Below, one piece after another: positions 43,806 through 52,338 of a stretch of 64,000 bases of DNA (position 1 is its first letter; the number at the start of each line of letters is the position of its first letter). Source of the stretch: Winogradskyella ludwigii (lineage in GTDB: Bacteria; Bacteroidota; Bacteroidia; Flavobacteriales; Flavobacteriaceae); contig NZ_JABFDF010000003.1 of the NCBI RefSeq assembly GCF_013403985.1, positions 310,001 to 374,000 on the forward strand. The letters run 5' to 3'. A program made the translations under genes and the position numbers. The notes beneath the pieces were generated by a model. The model saw nothing but the letters and a program-made list of their open reading frames with translations. It was not told where the DNA came from and did not search any database.

Positions 43806-44660
43806 CTATAATTTATGAACCAATTTTGAATAGGCTACTTTTTCAGGAATTATATTTAGATTAAATAACTGATCTTGAACATTTTGAATCATGTCGTTGT
43901 CCATAACACTTTGTGACCATTCTGTTAAAGACAACCATTCTTTAACATCTTCTAACTCTTGTGCATAACGATTTGCAATAGTAATATCGATACTTGGAAT
44001 AGATTTAAACTCAGAAGTGGTGGTATTAATAATATCTAAGATTGTTTTTAAATCGTCTTCATTATTGTCTATAAAATCCTGACGAACAGCAATTACAAAA
44101 CAAGGCCATGGTGAGCGACAATTACCAACTCTTCTAAAGATCCCTTCGTCGACTAAAGGTTTGGTTGTGAATTTTTCCCACATAAAATAGTCGGCTTTAC
44201 CATCTGTTAAACCTTCAACAGCACCATCAAGATTTTTTATAACTTCAAAGTTTAAGTCATTTTCTAAATCCCAATCATTGTTTTTAGCATTGATATATGC
44301 CATAAGGTGAGAACCTGAGCCATAACGACTTATTGCAGCTCTAGTTCCTTTGATGTCTTCAATGGTTTTAAATGATGAATTCGCAGCAACATGAATTCCC
44401 CAAATTAAAGGTGTTTCTACAAAAGTTTGAACAATTTTTGATGGATTACCTTCAATAATATCTTTAACAATACCTTCGGTTAAGATTACGGCCATATCAA
44501 TTTCTCCAGAACGAAGAGCTTTGGTCATGGCACCTGTTCCTCCATAATAATCATGCCATCTTAAGTTGATGTCTTCAGCTTTATATTCGCCATTTTTAAG
44601 CGTTAAATACCACGCTAAATTAAAGTGTTCTGGTACTCCTCCTATGTTTACTTTTTTCAT
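43806..44660 (-). CDS. Periplasmic-binding-fold protein without a signal peptide (NMT1/THI5-like)
   Basis: The 284-residue protein has the type 2 substrate-binding fold. It starts VNIGGVPEHFNLAWYLTLK and GEYKAEDINLRWHDYYGGTGAMTKAL, a shape typical of SsuA/THI5-like receptors. DMAVILTEGIVKD, GTRAAISRYGSGSHLMAYI and MWEKFTTKPLVDEG follow. Unlike ABC-transporter receptors it begins directly with MKKVNIGGVPE, with no signal peptide or lipobox. It is not next to permease or ATPase genes. It may be a cytosolic enzyme or sensor of that fold (as in MqnA, MqnD or Thi5). A small ACCCA/TGGGT hairpin lies about 35 nt upstream at 44690-44704. Confidence 0.75.
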   Translation of the reverse strand: MKKVNIGGVPEHFNLAWYLTLKNGEYKAEDINLRWHDYYGGTGAMTKALRSGEIDMAVILTEGIVKDIIEGNPSKIVQTFVETPLIWGIHVAANSSFKTIEDIKGTRAAISRYGSGSHLMAYINAKNNDWDLENDLNFEVIKNLDGAVEGLTDGKADYFMWEKFTTKPLVDEGIFRRVGNCRSPWPCFVIAVRQDFIDNNEDDLKTILDIINTTTSEFKSIPSIDITIANRYAQELEDVKEWLSLTEWSQSVMDNDMIQNVQDQLFNLNIIPEKVAYSKLVHKL

Positions 44661-44813
44661 TTTATGCTGAACTTCTTTCAGTATCTAAGACCCAAAAAGT
44701 GGGTAAATCTTTTATTATACATTTCAATATTAAATTAAGCACGTTCCTAAATAGTGCTTGCTATCCTTAAACCTTAGATATATTTAAGGTAATGCTCTGC
44801 GTCAGATTTTAAT

Positions 44814-45686
44814 TTAAATATTAACAATACGCTCTAATGCATATTTAATTAATTTGTCTACGGCTTGCTTTGGATCTTTACTAAAATCTCCATTGGCTCT
44901 ATTGGCTATAATGGCATTAAGAGACAAAGCTTCGTGTCCTAATAACTTAGAAAGACCGTAAATTACAGACGTTTCCATTTCAAAATTTGTAATTCTAAAA
45001 TCCTTGTAGCTAAAGTTATCTAGCTTAGCATTAAGACCTGCATCTTTTAATGGTAAACGTAACACACGTCCTTGAGGACCATAAAATCCACCTGCAGTTC
45101 CCGTCATTCCTTTATGGATGATGTCACTTTCAAAATATTTTTCTAAATACTTGCTATTCTCAATAATAATTGGTCGTGCTTTATTTTTATCCCAATCAGT
45201 ATGCTTTATAAAAGCATCTTCTACTTCAGGATTGCTAATACCATCAATTTGATAAAAATGTAGCATGCCATTAATATCTAAAGCGTGTGAGCTAATTAAA
45301 AAAGAATCAACGGGAATATCATTTTGCAAAGAGCCTGAAGTACCTATTCTAATTATATTTAGGCTAGATAATTCTGATTTTGGTTGACGTGTTTTTAAAT
45401 CAATATTTACTAAAGCGTCAAGTTCGTTTATAACGATATCAATATTATCTGGACCAATTCCTGTGGATATAACGGTTAAGCGCTTATCCTGATAATAGCC
45501 CGTCTGTGTTTTAAATTCACGCTTTTGAGTACTAAAGTCTATACTATCAAAATGTTGTGTTATTTTTTCAACACGATCTTGGTCTCCAACAAAAATGATA
45601 GTATCTGATATATTTTCTGGTTTTAAATTAAGATGATATATACTGCCATCTGGATTTAATATAAGTTCTGAATCTTTAATTGCCAT
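44814..45686 (-). CDS. Nucleoside phosphorylase (uridine-phosphorylase-like)
   Basis: The 290-residue product belongs to the PNP/UDP phosphorylase superfamily. It shows IIFVGDQDRVEKI (phosphate-binding strand, early part), STGIGPDNIDIVINEL, and IIRIGTSGSLQ. The family acid pair is in ITNFEMETSVIYGLSKLLGHEALSLNAIIANR. It cleaves a nucleoside to base and (deoxy)ribose-1-phosphate, and the length and motifs favour uridine-type substrates. Its first 11 nt overlap the end of the DUF1835 gene, so the two are translationally coupled. The upstream SUI1 gene is 5 nt further, so all three share one transcript. Confidence 0.88.
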   Translation of the reverse strand: MAIKDSELILNPDGSIYHLNLKPENISDTIIFVGDQDRVEKITQHFDSIDFSTQKREFKTQTGYYQDKRLTVISTGIGPDNIDIVINELDALVNIDLKTRQPKSELSSLNIIRIGTSGSLQNDIPVDSFLISSHALDINGMLHFYQIDGISNPEVEDAFIKHTDWDKNKARPIIIENSKYLEKYFESDIIHKGMTGTAGGFYGPQGRVLRLPLKDAGLNAKLDNFSYKDFRITNFEMETSVIYGLSKLLGHEALSLNAIIANRANGDFSKDPKQAVDKLIKYALERIVNI

Positions 45687-46617
45687 GCGTTACTGTTTTA
45701 ATAAGTTTGTTTTCTTCTTCGCTAAACTGATATGCTAAACGATTTACACCTCCATAGTCTAAGTTATTGTTTACTTCTGTTGCAAAGTTGTGTTGTTTCA
45801 ATAAGGCTTCGTGCCCTTTTCTATTTAATGTTATACGCTCTTCTGTAACGGTATAAAAAATAGATAATTCTTTTAATTTTCGCTTTAACTGTAAATCTCC
45901 ATAACCATAATAGCCTTGATAGTTTAAGCAGTATCCTAACAAATGGTTTTCAGATTTAATAGTATTTTCATTTATAATCTTTAAGACATTTTCTTCAATA
46001 GTGCCTAAGCCACTTTTTTGATCAGGGAAACGTTTTAAATGCGCTTTTAGGCAATTACTCATGTACTTAAAATTAGATTTAGTTACAATATAAGGTTTAA
46101 AGATATTATGGTCTTTACCACAGTAAGTTCTCCATAAGGCAATTGCTAAATCAATATCATCTTTGTTTAAAAGTACTTTGTTCTTATAGTGAGATTTAAG
46201 TTGAGAAGCACTTAATTCTGCTAAGCCTTTTAAGCTTTTTTCTCCTTTAATTCGTCCGCTACAAATTAGATAAATAGGTTTTTTTATTTCCCTCTGGTGT
46301 AGGAGGTTAATAACACCCAATAGGTTAATATGACAAAATAAATCATATTCAAACCATAAATTTATTTCCGTGTATTTATCAATATTATCTAGTTTCGATA
46401 ATTCATTTTGAAGCTCTTTTTCATCGACATCAATATCGTAAGTAGAACTAAGAAAATCTGCTCTTAGTTTAAAAAACTCTTCAGAATCTATTTTAGGAAT
46501 TGTAGGTCCTTCACAAAGCATTTCTTGCCATGTAAGTATATCTTCTGTAAAATCTAGTTCTCTTAAATAATCCGTAAGACTATTTCCATTGGTAATATGC
46601 AAGCATTTATTAGTCAT
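45676..46617 (-). CDS. DUF1835-domain protein
   Basis: The 313-residue cytosolic protein starts with the DUF1835 signature CLHITNGNSLTDYLRELD, then LTWQEMLCEGPTIP. It has a conserved histidine/asparagine pocket (HITNGNS) and a WFEYDLFCHINLLGVI segment. The C-terminal 150 residues have a YYGYGDLQLKRKLKELSIFYTVTEE winged-helix-like region. No biochemical role is known. It overlaps the nucleoside phosphorylase by 11 nt and follows the SUI1 gene by 5 nt, placing it in a three-gene operon. Confidence 0.85.
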   Translation of the reverse strand: MTNKCLHITNGNSLTDYLRELDFTEDILTWQEMLCEGPTIPKIDSEEFFKLRADFLSSTYDIDVDEKELQNELSKLDNIDKYTEINLWFEYDLFCHINLLGVINLLHQREIKKPIYLICSGRIKGEKSLKGLAELSASQLKSHYKNKVLLNKDDIDLAIALWRTYCGKDHNIFKPYIVTKSNFKYMSNCLKAHLKRFPDQKSGLGTIEENVLKIINENTIKSENHLLGYCLNYQGYYGYGDLQLKRKLKELSIFYTVTEERITLNRKGHEALLKQHNFATEVNNNLDYGGVNRLAYQFSEEENKLIKTVTHGN

Positions 46618-46622
46618 AAAAA

Positions 46623-46952
46623 TTATCCTCCAACACGTTTTACATTAAATCCTTTTTCTTTTAACATAGTCATTATTTTATCACGATAATCACCTTGAAT
46701 AATAATTTTATCATCCTTAAAACTGCCACCAACACTTAATTTGGTTTTTAATTCTTTAGCTAATTTTTTAAAATCTTCTGTGGCTCCTGTGTAGCCTTCT
46801 AGAATGGTAATTGGTTTTCCTTTTCGTTTTTCGTATTTGCAAAGTATAGGGTCGTCTTGCAACCATAAACTTTGTTTAGAATCTTCAGTTTTGCTTGCAG
46901 GTTCTGGTGTATGTTCAGGGAACAGATTTTTTAATTGATCTTGTAAATCCAT
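46623..46952 (-). CDS. SUI1/eIF1-like translation factor (YciH type)
   Basis: The 109-residue protein is mostly one SUI1 domain. The conserved segment runs from KRKGKPITILEGYTGATEDF through LKTKLSVGGSFKDDKIIIQGDY, followed by a C-terminal KGFNVKRVGG. This resembles E. coli YciH, which checks start-codon pairing in vitro. The N-terminal 30 residues are low-complexity (EPASKTEDSKQS). It is the first gene of the SUI1-DUF1835-phosphorylase operon. A strong terminator lies just upstream (for the oxygenase gene), so it needs its own promoter; none was clear. Confidence 0.88.
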   Translation of the reverse strand: MDLQDQLKNLFPEHTPEPASKTEDSKQSLWLQDDPILCKYEKRKGKPITILEGYTGATEDFKKLAKELKTKLSVGGSFKDDKIIIQGDYRDKIMTMLKEKGFNVKRVGG

Positions 46953-46975
46953 GTTTTAGTTATTGGTATTAAGAA

Positions 46976-47020
46976 ATCTGTCTTTAGTATGCAGTGAATA
47001 ACAACATACTAAAGACAGAT
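46976..47020 (-). terminator. Perfect 16-bp hairpin after the oxygenase gene
   Basis: ATCTGTCTTTAGTATG (46976-46991) and its exact complement (47005-47020) close a 13-nt loop. It lies 10 nt past the oxygenase stop at 47030. The T-run that follows is weak (TTTCTT), so pausing or RNA stability is an alternative. Confidence 0.75.
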
Positions 47021-47029
47021 AATTGTCTA

Positions 47030-47980
47030 CTACTTCTTAATAAGTCCTAATTCAATTAAACGTTCGTTTAGAAATTCTCCAGCTGTAATATCTTCAAACT
47101 GTTTTGGGTTATCCTCGTCAATACAACTATCTAAAACATCTAGTTTCATTTCACTGATAGGATGCATAAAAAATGGCATAGAATAGCGTGAAGTTCCCCA
47201 AAGTTCTCTTGGCGGATTTATTACACGGTGAATTGTAGATTTTAGTTTATTGTTAGAGTGTCTAGATAACATATCTCCAACATTAATCATTAACTCGTCT
47301 GGTTCTGCAATAGCATCTATCCACTCACCATCGTTACGTTGTACTTGTAAGCCTCTTCCTTGGGCGCCCATTAATAAGGTTATAAGATTAATATCTCCGT
47401 GAGCTGCTGCTCTAACCGCATTTTTAGGTTCTTGAGTAATTGGTGGATAATGGATTGGTCTCAAAATAGAGTTTCCGTTATGAATATAATTATCAAAATA
47501 CGTTTCTTCTAAATTTAAATAAAGAGCTAATGCTCTTAATACATATTTAGCTGTTTTTTCGAGCATTTGATAGGTTTCCTTTCCTACCTTATTAAATTCA
47601 GCTAATTCGTTTACAGAAACATTTTCCGGATATTCTTTTCTGCGTTTCTCATCATCTTCTACATACTGACCAAAATGCCAGAACTCTTTTAAATCTCCTT
47701 CTTTTTTTCCTTTGGCACTTTCTTTTCCAAAAGACACATAACCACGTTGGCCACCTATACCAGGAATTTCATAACTTTTTTTAACATCTACAGGTAAATC
47801 GAAAAAATTCTTGACTTGACCATATAAACTATCTACTAAACTGTCACCTAAAAAATGCCCTTTTAAAGCTACAAAGCCAATATCTTCGTATGCACTTCCT
47901 ATATCATCTACAAATTGTTGTTTTCGTTTCGGATCACCAGAAATGAAATCCTTTAAATCTACACTAGGTATTCTATCCAT
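47030..47980 (-). CDS. Isopenicillin-N-synthase-family 2-oxoglutarate/Fe(II)-type oxygenase
   Basis: The 316-residue protein has the jelly-roll iron site HxD...H. Its parts are AAAHGDINLITLL (about 192-204, His194 and Asp196), the distal histidine in STIHRVINPP (about 250), and the RxS motif in SRYSMPFFMHP (about 260-270). The N-terminal DIOX_N-like portion is DDIGSAYEDIGFVALKGHF. Bacterial members with this layout are general oxygenases of unknown substrate. They are not necessarily antibiotic enzymes. It is monocistronic, with a strong hairpin after it. Confidence 0.88.
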   Translation of the reverse strand: MDRIPSVDLKDFISGDPKRKQQFVDDIGSAYEDIGFVALKGHFLGDSLVDSLYGQVKNFFDLPVDVKKSYEIPGIGGQRGYVSFGKESAKGKKEGDLKEFWHFGQYVEDDEKRRKEYPENVSVNELAEFNKVGKETYQMLEKTAKYVLRALALYLNLEETYFDNYIHNGNSILRPIHYPPITQEPKNAVRAAAHGDINLITLLMGAQGRGLQVQRNDGEWIDAIAEPDELMINVGDMLSRHSNNKLKSTIHRVINPPRELWGTSRYSMPFFMHPISEMKLDVLDSCIDEDNPKQFEDITAGEFLNERLIELGLIKK

Positions 47981-48097
47981 TGGATTAGTATTTTAAATTT
48001 TTGTCAATATACAAATGAAACAAGAATAGTACTAAGATTTTAGTTCGAAATTATTTACTATTTATAGTGTTATTCGTTTTATTGCATCAATTTTATT

Positions 48098-48105
48098 TAC
48101 ATTTG
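48098..48105 (+). promoter_or_regulatory. Candidate -7 promoter element for the E1 gene
   Basis: TACATTTG fits TAnnTTTG, 23 nt before the ATG at 48129. A TTG at 48082-48084 is too near (13 nt) to serve as a normal -33 box. Confidence 0.4.
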
Positions 48106-48128
48106 ATTCGTTACAGAAACTACATTTT

Positions 48129-50129
48129 ATGCCAACAATTACAAAAAAGAACATAGATTACGATAAGAGAAACCTAAGCGACAAAACCTTATTGAAGCTT
48201 TATTATAACATGTTAAAACCACGACTAATAGAAGGGAAGATGCTTATTCTATTACGTCAAGGTAAAATTTCTAAATGGTTTTCTGGCATAGGTCAAGAAG
48301 CGATTTCAGTTGGTGTTACAATGGCATTAAACTCTAACGAATACATTTTACCAATGCACAGAAATCTTGGTGTATTTACTACTAGAGATATTCCTTTGCA
48401 TCGTTTATTTTGTCAATGGCAAGGTAAAATGAGTGGTTTTACTAAAGGAAGAGATCGTTCTTTTCACTTTGGAACACAAGAATTTAAAATCGTTGGTATG
48501 ATTTCTCACCTTGGACCACAATTAGGTGTTGCAGATGGCATTGCTTTAGCAAATATTTTAAAAAATAATGGGAATGTAACCGCAGTTTTTACAGGTGATG
48601 GAGGTACAAGTGAAGGTGATTTTCATGAAGCTTTAAATGTCGCTTCAGTTTGGAAACTCCCTGTAATTTTCTGTATTGAAAACAACGGTTACGGACTTTC
48701 TACACCAACCAATGAGCAGTATCAGTGCCGAAATCTAGCAGATAGAGGTAAAGGGTATGGCATGGAATCTTTTATTCTAGATGGTAATAACATTATTGAG
48801 ACCTACACTAAGATTCAAAAATTAGCAGAAAGCATAAGAAAACGACCACGACCAATATTAGTTGAATTTAAAACATTTAGACGACGTGGCCATGAGGAAG
48901 CTAGTGGAACAAAATATGTTCCTAAAGAACTTATGGACGAATGGGAAGCTAAAGATCCCATAGATAATTTTAGAACTTATTTATTAAGTAAGAAAATTTT
49001 AAGTCTAGATACAGATGATATTTATATTGCTGAAATTAAACAAGAAATTGATAAAGCTTTAGAGTCTGCTTATGCAGAACCAGATATTATTCCTGATAAA
49101 AGTATAGAGTTAAATGATGTTTATAAACCATTTGATTATAAGGAATATAAGCCAAATTCAAACGCAAAAGAATTACGTTTTATTGATGCGATTTCTGAAG
49201 GTTTAAAACAATCCATGCAAAAACACAAAGACCTTGTTATAATGGGTCAAGATATTGCAGAATATGGTGGTGTATTTAAAATCACAGATGGTTTTCTTGA
49301 AGCGTTTGGTAAAGATAGAGTTAGAAATACACCTATATGTGAATCGGCAATTGTTGAAACCGCTATGGGATTATCTATCTCAGGCATAAAATCTATTGTT
49401 GAAATGCAATTTGCAGACTTTGTAACTTCGGGCTTTAATCCTGTTGTTAATTACTTAGCAAAATCTCATTACAGATGGAACCAAGAAGCAGACGTTGTTA
49501 TTAGAATGCCTTGTGGTGGAGGTGTGGCTGCAGGTCCATTTCATTCGCAAACTAACGAAGCTTGGTTTACTAAAACACCTGGTTTAAAAGTTATATATCC
49601 TGCATTTCCATATGATGCCAAAGGATTATTGGCTACAGCAATTAATGATCCTAATCCTGTATTATTCTTTGAGCACAAAGCGTTATACAGAAGTATAAGA
49701 CAAGAGGTTCCAACAGATTATTTTACCATTCCGTTTGGTAAAGCTGCCTTTTTAAAACAAGGAGAAGCGGTTACTATTATCACTTATGGAGCAGGAGTGC
49801 ATTGGGCTTTAGATACGTTAGAAAAGAACCCTGATATTTCTGCCGATTTAATTGATTTAAGAACATTACAACCTTTAGATAAGGACGCCATTATAAGTTC
49901 AGTTAAAAAGACTGGACGTGCTATTATCCTTCAAGAAGATTCTCTTTTTGGTGGTATTGCAAGTGATCTTTCTGCCATGTTAATGGAGGACTGTTTTGAA
50001 TATTTAGATGCACCAGTAAAGCGTGTAGCAAGTATGGAAACTCCGATTCCATTTGCTAATCAGCTAGAATCACAATACTTAGCTAAGGATAAGTTTGAAA
50101 ATGCATTAATTAAGCTCTTATCTTATTAA
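48129..50129 (+). CDS. Fused alpha/beta 2-oxo acid (branched-chain type) dehydrogenase E1
   Basis: One 666-residue chain contains both halves of a thiamine-dependent E1. The alpha part (about 1-320) has the ThDP/magnesium motif GDGGTSEGDFHEALN (about 157-171) and IENNGYGLSTP. The RRRGHEEASG phosphoryl-loop region follows. The beta part (about 345-666) has MGQDIAEYGGVFK, RVRNTPICESAIVE, MQFADFV, and GGVAAGPFHSQ. It oxidatively decarboxylates branched-chain 2-oxo acids (or pyruvate) and transfers the acyl group to an E2. The fused form is common in Bacteroidetes. The E2 and E3 genes are not in the window. Confidence 0.92.
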   Translation: MPTITKKNIDYDKRNLSDKTLLKLYYNMLKPRLIEGKMLILLRQGKISKWFSGIGQEAISVGVTMALNSNEYILPMHRNLGVFTTRDIPLHRLFCQWQGKMSGFTKGRDRSFHFGTQEFKIVGMISHLGPQLGVADGIALANILKNNGNVTAVFTGDGGTSEGDFHEALNVASVWKLPVIFCIENNGYGLSTPTNEQYQCRNLADRGKGYGMESFILDGNNIIETYTKIQKLAESIRKRPRPILVEFKTFRRRGHEEASGTKYVPKELMDEWEAKDPIDNFRTYLLSKKILSLDTDDIYIAEIKQEIDKALESAYAEPDIIPDKSIELNDVYKPFDYKEYKPNSNAKELRFIDAISEGLKQSMQKHKDLVIMGQDIAEYGGVFKITDGFLEAFGKDRVRNTPICESAIVETAMGLSISGIKSIVEMQFADFVTSGFNPVVNYLAKSHYRWNQEADVVIRMPCGGGVAAGPFHSQTNEAWFTKTPGLKVIYPAFPYDAKGLLATAINDPNPVLFFEHKALYRSIRQEVPTDYFTIPFGKAAFLKQGEAVTIITYGAGVHWALDTLEKNPDISADLIDLRTLQPLDKDAIISSVKKTGRAIILQEDSLFGGIASDLSAMLMEDCFEYLDAPVKRVASMETPIPFANQLESQYLAKDKFENALIKLLSY

Positions 50130-50348
50130 TTCTTATTGGTCGATTATAATTAGTATTTAGTAGATAAATAAGGTCGGTAGGTATAATAAATAGAATATAA
50201 TAATAAAATTATTTTATTTTCATAGCATATATACTCTAGACCTTTTGTGTATTTTATGTATCAATAGTCAAACTATATTTTAGATTTTGATTACAAAACA
50301 CAATACTTTACACAAATGTCATTTATTTAAAAATTTAATTTAATCCCT
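50130..50348 (+). other. AT-rich spacer upstream of the truncated cargo gene
   Basis: This 219-nt gene-free stretch follows the E1 gene stop. I see no hairpin or exact -7 box, only A/T runs. It leads into the decayed gene at 50349. Confidence 0.4.
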
Positions 50349-51076
50349 ATGAAATTAAAATTACTATTTCAAACCTATCTTCATGGAGTCATACGTTTAC
50401 TATTAACGTTTCTAACCCAAATGGTACAACAGACGAAAATGATTCTAATAACATGTTTGTTTTTAATTTTAATGTATCTCCAACTTACACAACATCTACT
50501 ATAATATTCGATATTTTAACTGATAATTATGGATCTGAAACAACTTGGAGTTTAACAAATAGTTCAGGTGCAGAGGTTGCTAGTGGTCCAACAGCGCTTT
50601 ACGGCAATGCAACAGCATATCAAGAAACTATTACAATTCCAACTTTTGATGAATGTTATACATTTACAATTTTCGATTCAGCTTCTGATGGTATTTGTTG
50701 CGGTACTTTTGGAAATGGTTCTTATACTTTAGAGGATGAAAATGGTAATAATATCAAAACTGGAGGTGTATTTAGTAGTAGTGAATCTGTTTTGTTTAAT
50801 GTACAGAATCCATTAAGTGTTGGTGAATTTGATTTGGTTAACCTTATAGACATATACCCAAATCCGGTAAACGATAATCTGACCATTAATTTAACTAATA
50901 TAAATGAAAATGTGGACTACCAAATTTTCAATACTTTAGGTCAAGCTATTCAAAAAGGCAATTTAAATTCTAATGGTACAAGTGTTTTAAATCTTTCATC
51001 TTATCAAAGTGGAATTTATTTTATTAAATTATCTACTGATTCTAGTACAATGACTCAAAAGCTAATTAAAAAATAA
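50349..51076 (+). pseudogene. Decayed T9SS type A cargo gene: signal start and C-terminus in different frames
   Basis: An ATG at 50349 opens MKLKLLFQ, a plausible signal-peptide start, but that frame is off by 2 nt from what follows. In the other frame an open stretch reads SSWSHTFTINVSNPNG and continues as TTDENDSNNMFVFNF into a long frame from ATG 50453. That frame encodes a C-terminal module with TDNYGSETTWSLT, CYTFTIFDSASDGICCG and a type A T9SS tail (IYPNPVNDNLTI, GIYFIKLST, QKLIKK). So the coding frame extends upstream of ATG 50453 without a start. A large internal deletion has probably joined the two ends. Whether the 207-codon remnant is still translated is unknown. Confidence 0.6.
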
Positions 51077-51100
51077 GTTTTAAAGTTTTAGTAAATGTAT

Positions 51101-51140
51101 AAAACCGTTAGTTTCTGCTTAAAGAATCTAACGGTTTTTT
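51101..51140 (+). terminator. Terminator after the truncated T9SS cargo gene
   Basis: AAAACCGTTAG (51101-51111) pairs with CTAACGGTTTT (51128-51138), with an inner TTCT/AGAA extension, followed by T residues. It lies 25 nt after the stop codon. Confidence 0.85.
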
Positions 51141-51172
51141 GGTTATGGTATACGTGATCTCAGTCTATTGAA

Positions 51173-51180
51173 TACTTTTG
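51173..51180 (+). promoter_or_regulatory. Candidate -7 promoter element for the 3D-domain gene
   Basis: TACTTTTG fits TAnnTTTG, 41 nt before the ATG at 51222. No -33 TTTG lies at the usual distance. Confidence 0.4.
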
Positions 51181-51221
51181 TTCAATTACAATAGTTGATG
51201 AAGATTCATTATATTTAAAAC

Positions 51222-51656
51222 ATGAAGCCACGCATCACTCTCATTTTTGTATCAATCCTTTGCCTTTATAATTGCAATACAGCTATTAACAATGAGCAGT
51301 GTAATAGTAACACGATAAAAGTTACAGCCACAGCATACAACTCATTAGCATACCAGACAAGTTCTAATCCTAGTATTACCGCTTTTGGCGATAGTTTAAA
51401 ACCTGGGCAACGCTATATTGCTGTTTCTCGCGATTTGTTAGATTCCGGTTTAGTACATAATACCCAAGTCAAAATTCAAGGTTTCGATAGTTTATATACA
51501 GTTAAGGATAAGATGAACCGTCGCTGGAGAAAACGTATTGATATTTATATGGGCACAGATGTAAAAAAAGCAAAACAGTGGGGCAAAAAGAAGGTTGAAA
51601 TTGAATTTTGTGTTAAAACAAAAGACTCAATACCTAATGAGAACGTTTCACCATAA
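51222..51656 (+). CDS. 3D-domain (Asp-rich barrel) lipoprotein
   Basis: The 144-residue product begins MKPRITLIFVSILCLYNC, a lipoprotein signal with the cysteine at 18. The body is a 3D domain: TATAYNSLAYQT, FGDSLKPGQRYIAVSRDLL, VKDKMNRRW and KRIDIYMGTD, which carries the conserved aspartates of the family. Such domains resemble the double-psi barrel of lytic transglycosylase MltA and YorM-like proteins. Wall binding or cleavage is plausible but unproven. Its last 23 nt overlap the convergent ExbD gene. Confidence 0.85.
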   Translation: MKPRITLIFVSILCLYNCNTAINNEQCNSNTIKVTATAYNSLAYQTSSNPSITAFGDSLKPGQRYIAVSRDLLDSGLVHNTQVKIQGFDSLYTVKDKMNRRWRKRIDIYMGTDVKKAKQWGKKKVEIEFCVKTKDSIPNENVSP

Positions 51657-52200
51657 TTTCAGAAACAATAAAAGGATAAGCCTTCTTAACGTTTTCTAAT
51701 TCGTCTTTAGACAATTGATCTGGTGTTTTATTAAATGTTTGTTTTGCATAGCGCGTTCTTAAATCATAATAAGCTTTTGTTATTTCATCTTGTACAGAAA
51801 TAAACAAATTGTATTTCGTTAGAGCATCATGACTTAATGAAATTACAGCCTCTTTAGGATGGTCTGATGATGTTTCGGATTGTTCTCCTTCACAATAATC
51901 ACATGTACCAACACCATTATTATCAATAAAAACTTCAACGCGGTTTTTAATATCTGTGAGTTCTACAATATCGTTATCAACCATGATTTGCTGTTTTTCA
52001 TTCATTGAAATACGAATAAGGTTACGTTCCGGAATGTTCGAAGTACAATCTTCAGTTTCACAAATACGTGGTAATTGTCGCAAAATACCTTTATCTGCCG
52101 AAATGGTTGTGGTCACTAAAAAGAAAATTAATAGTAAAAAAGCAATGTCTGCCATAGATCCTGCATTGACCGTTGCAGAATGTCTTCTAAATGATTTCAT
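51634..52200 (-). CDS. ExbD/TolR-family biopolymer transport protein
   Basis: The 188-residue product has the ExbD layout. It is a short cytosolic tail, one membrane helix at about 17-36 with the aspartate at SMADIAFLLLIFFLVTTT, and a periplasmic domain. That domain has an unusual cysteine set: ICETEDC and TCDYCEGE. The C-terminal half is helical (NLFISVQDEITKAYYDLRTRYAK). It would transmit proton-motive force to TonB or TolA. No exbB or tonB gene is adjacent. It overlaps the 3D-domain gene by 23 nt, convergently. Confidence 0.88.
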   Translation of the reverse strand: MKSFRRHSATVNAGSMADIAFLLLIFFLVTTTISADKGILRQLPRICETEDCTSNIPERNLIRISMNEKQQIMVDNDIVELTDIKNRVEVFIDNNGVGTCDYCEGEQSETSSDHPKEAVISLSHDALTKYNLFISVQDEITKAYYDLRTRYAKQTFNKTPDQLSKDELENVKKAYPFIVSEIMVKRSH

Positions 52201-52301
52201 AGTATTATCTGTTTGAGTGTTAATGATTTCTTAATATCAAGAACAGTACCACTATTTTAAAATCTTGTCAATTATTCATTTCATAAACCTTTACAAAGTG
52301 C

Positions 52302-52309
52302 TATTTTTG
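52302..52309 (+). promoter_or_regulatory. Candidate -7 promoter element for the helicase gene
   Basis: TATTTTTG fits TAnnTTTG, 29 nt before the start codon at 52339. No -33 box is visible. Confidence 0.4.
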
Positions 52310-52338
52310 CAAAATTAACGAAGAACTAAATTCATTTT

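Noticed and set aside
43806-45686. A futalosine (MqnA/MqnB/MqnD) menaquinone pathway from the signal-less binding-fold gene next to a nucleoside phosphorylase
   Set aside because: The phosphorylase motifs match uridine-type enzymes rather than MqnB, and the classical men pathway genes are present in the same window. The similarity to MqnA/MqnD is only at fold level.
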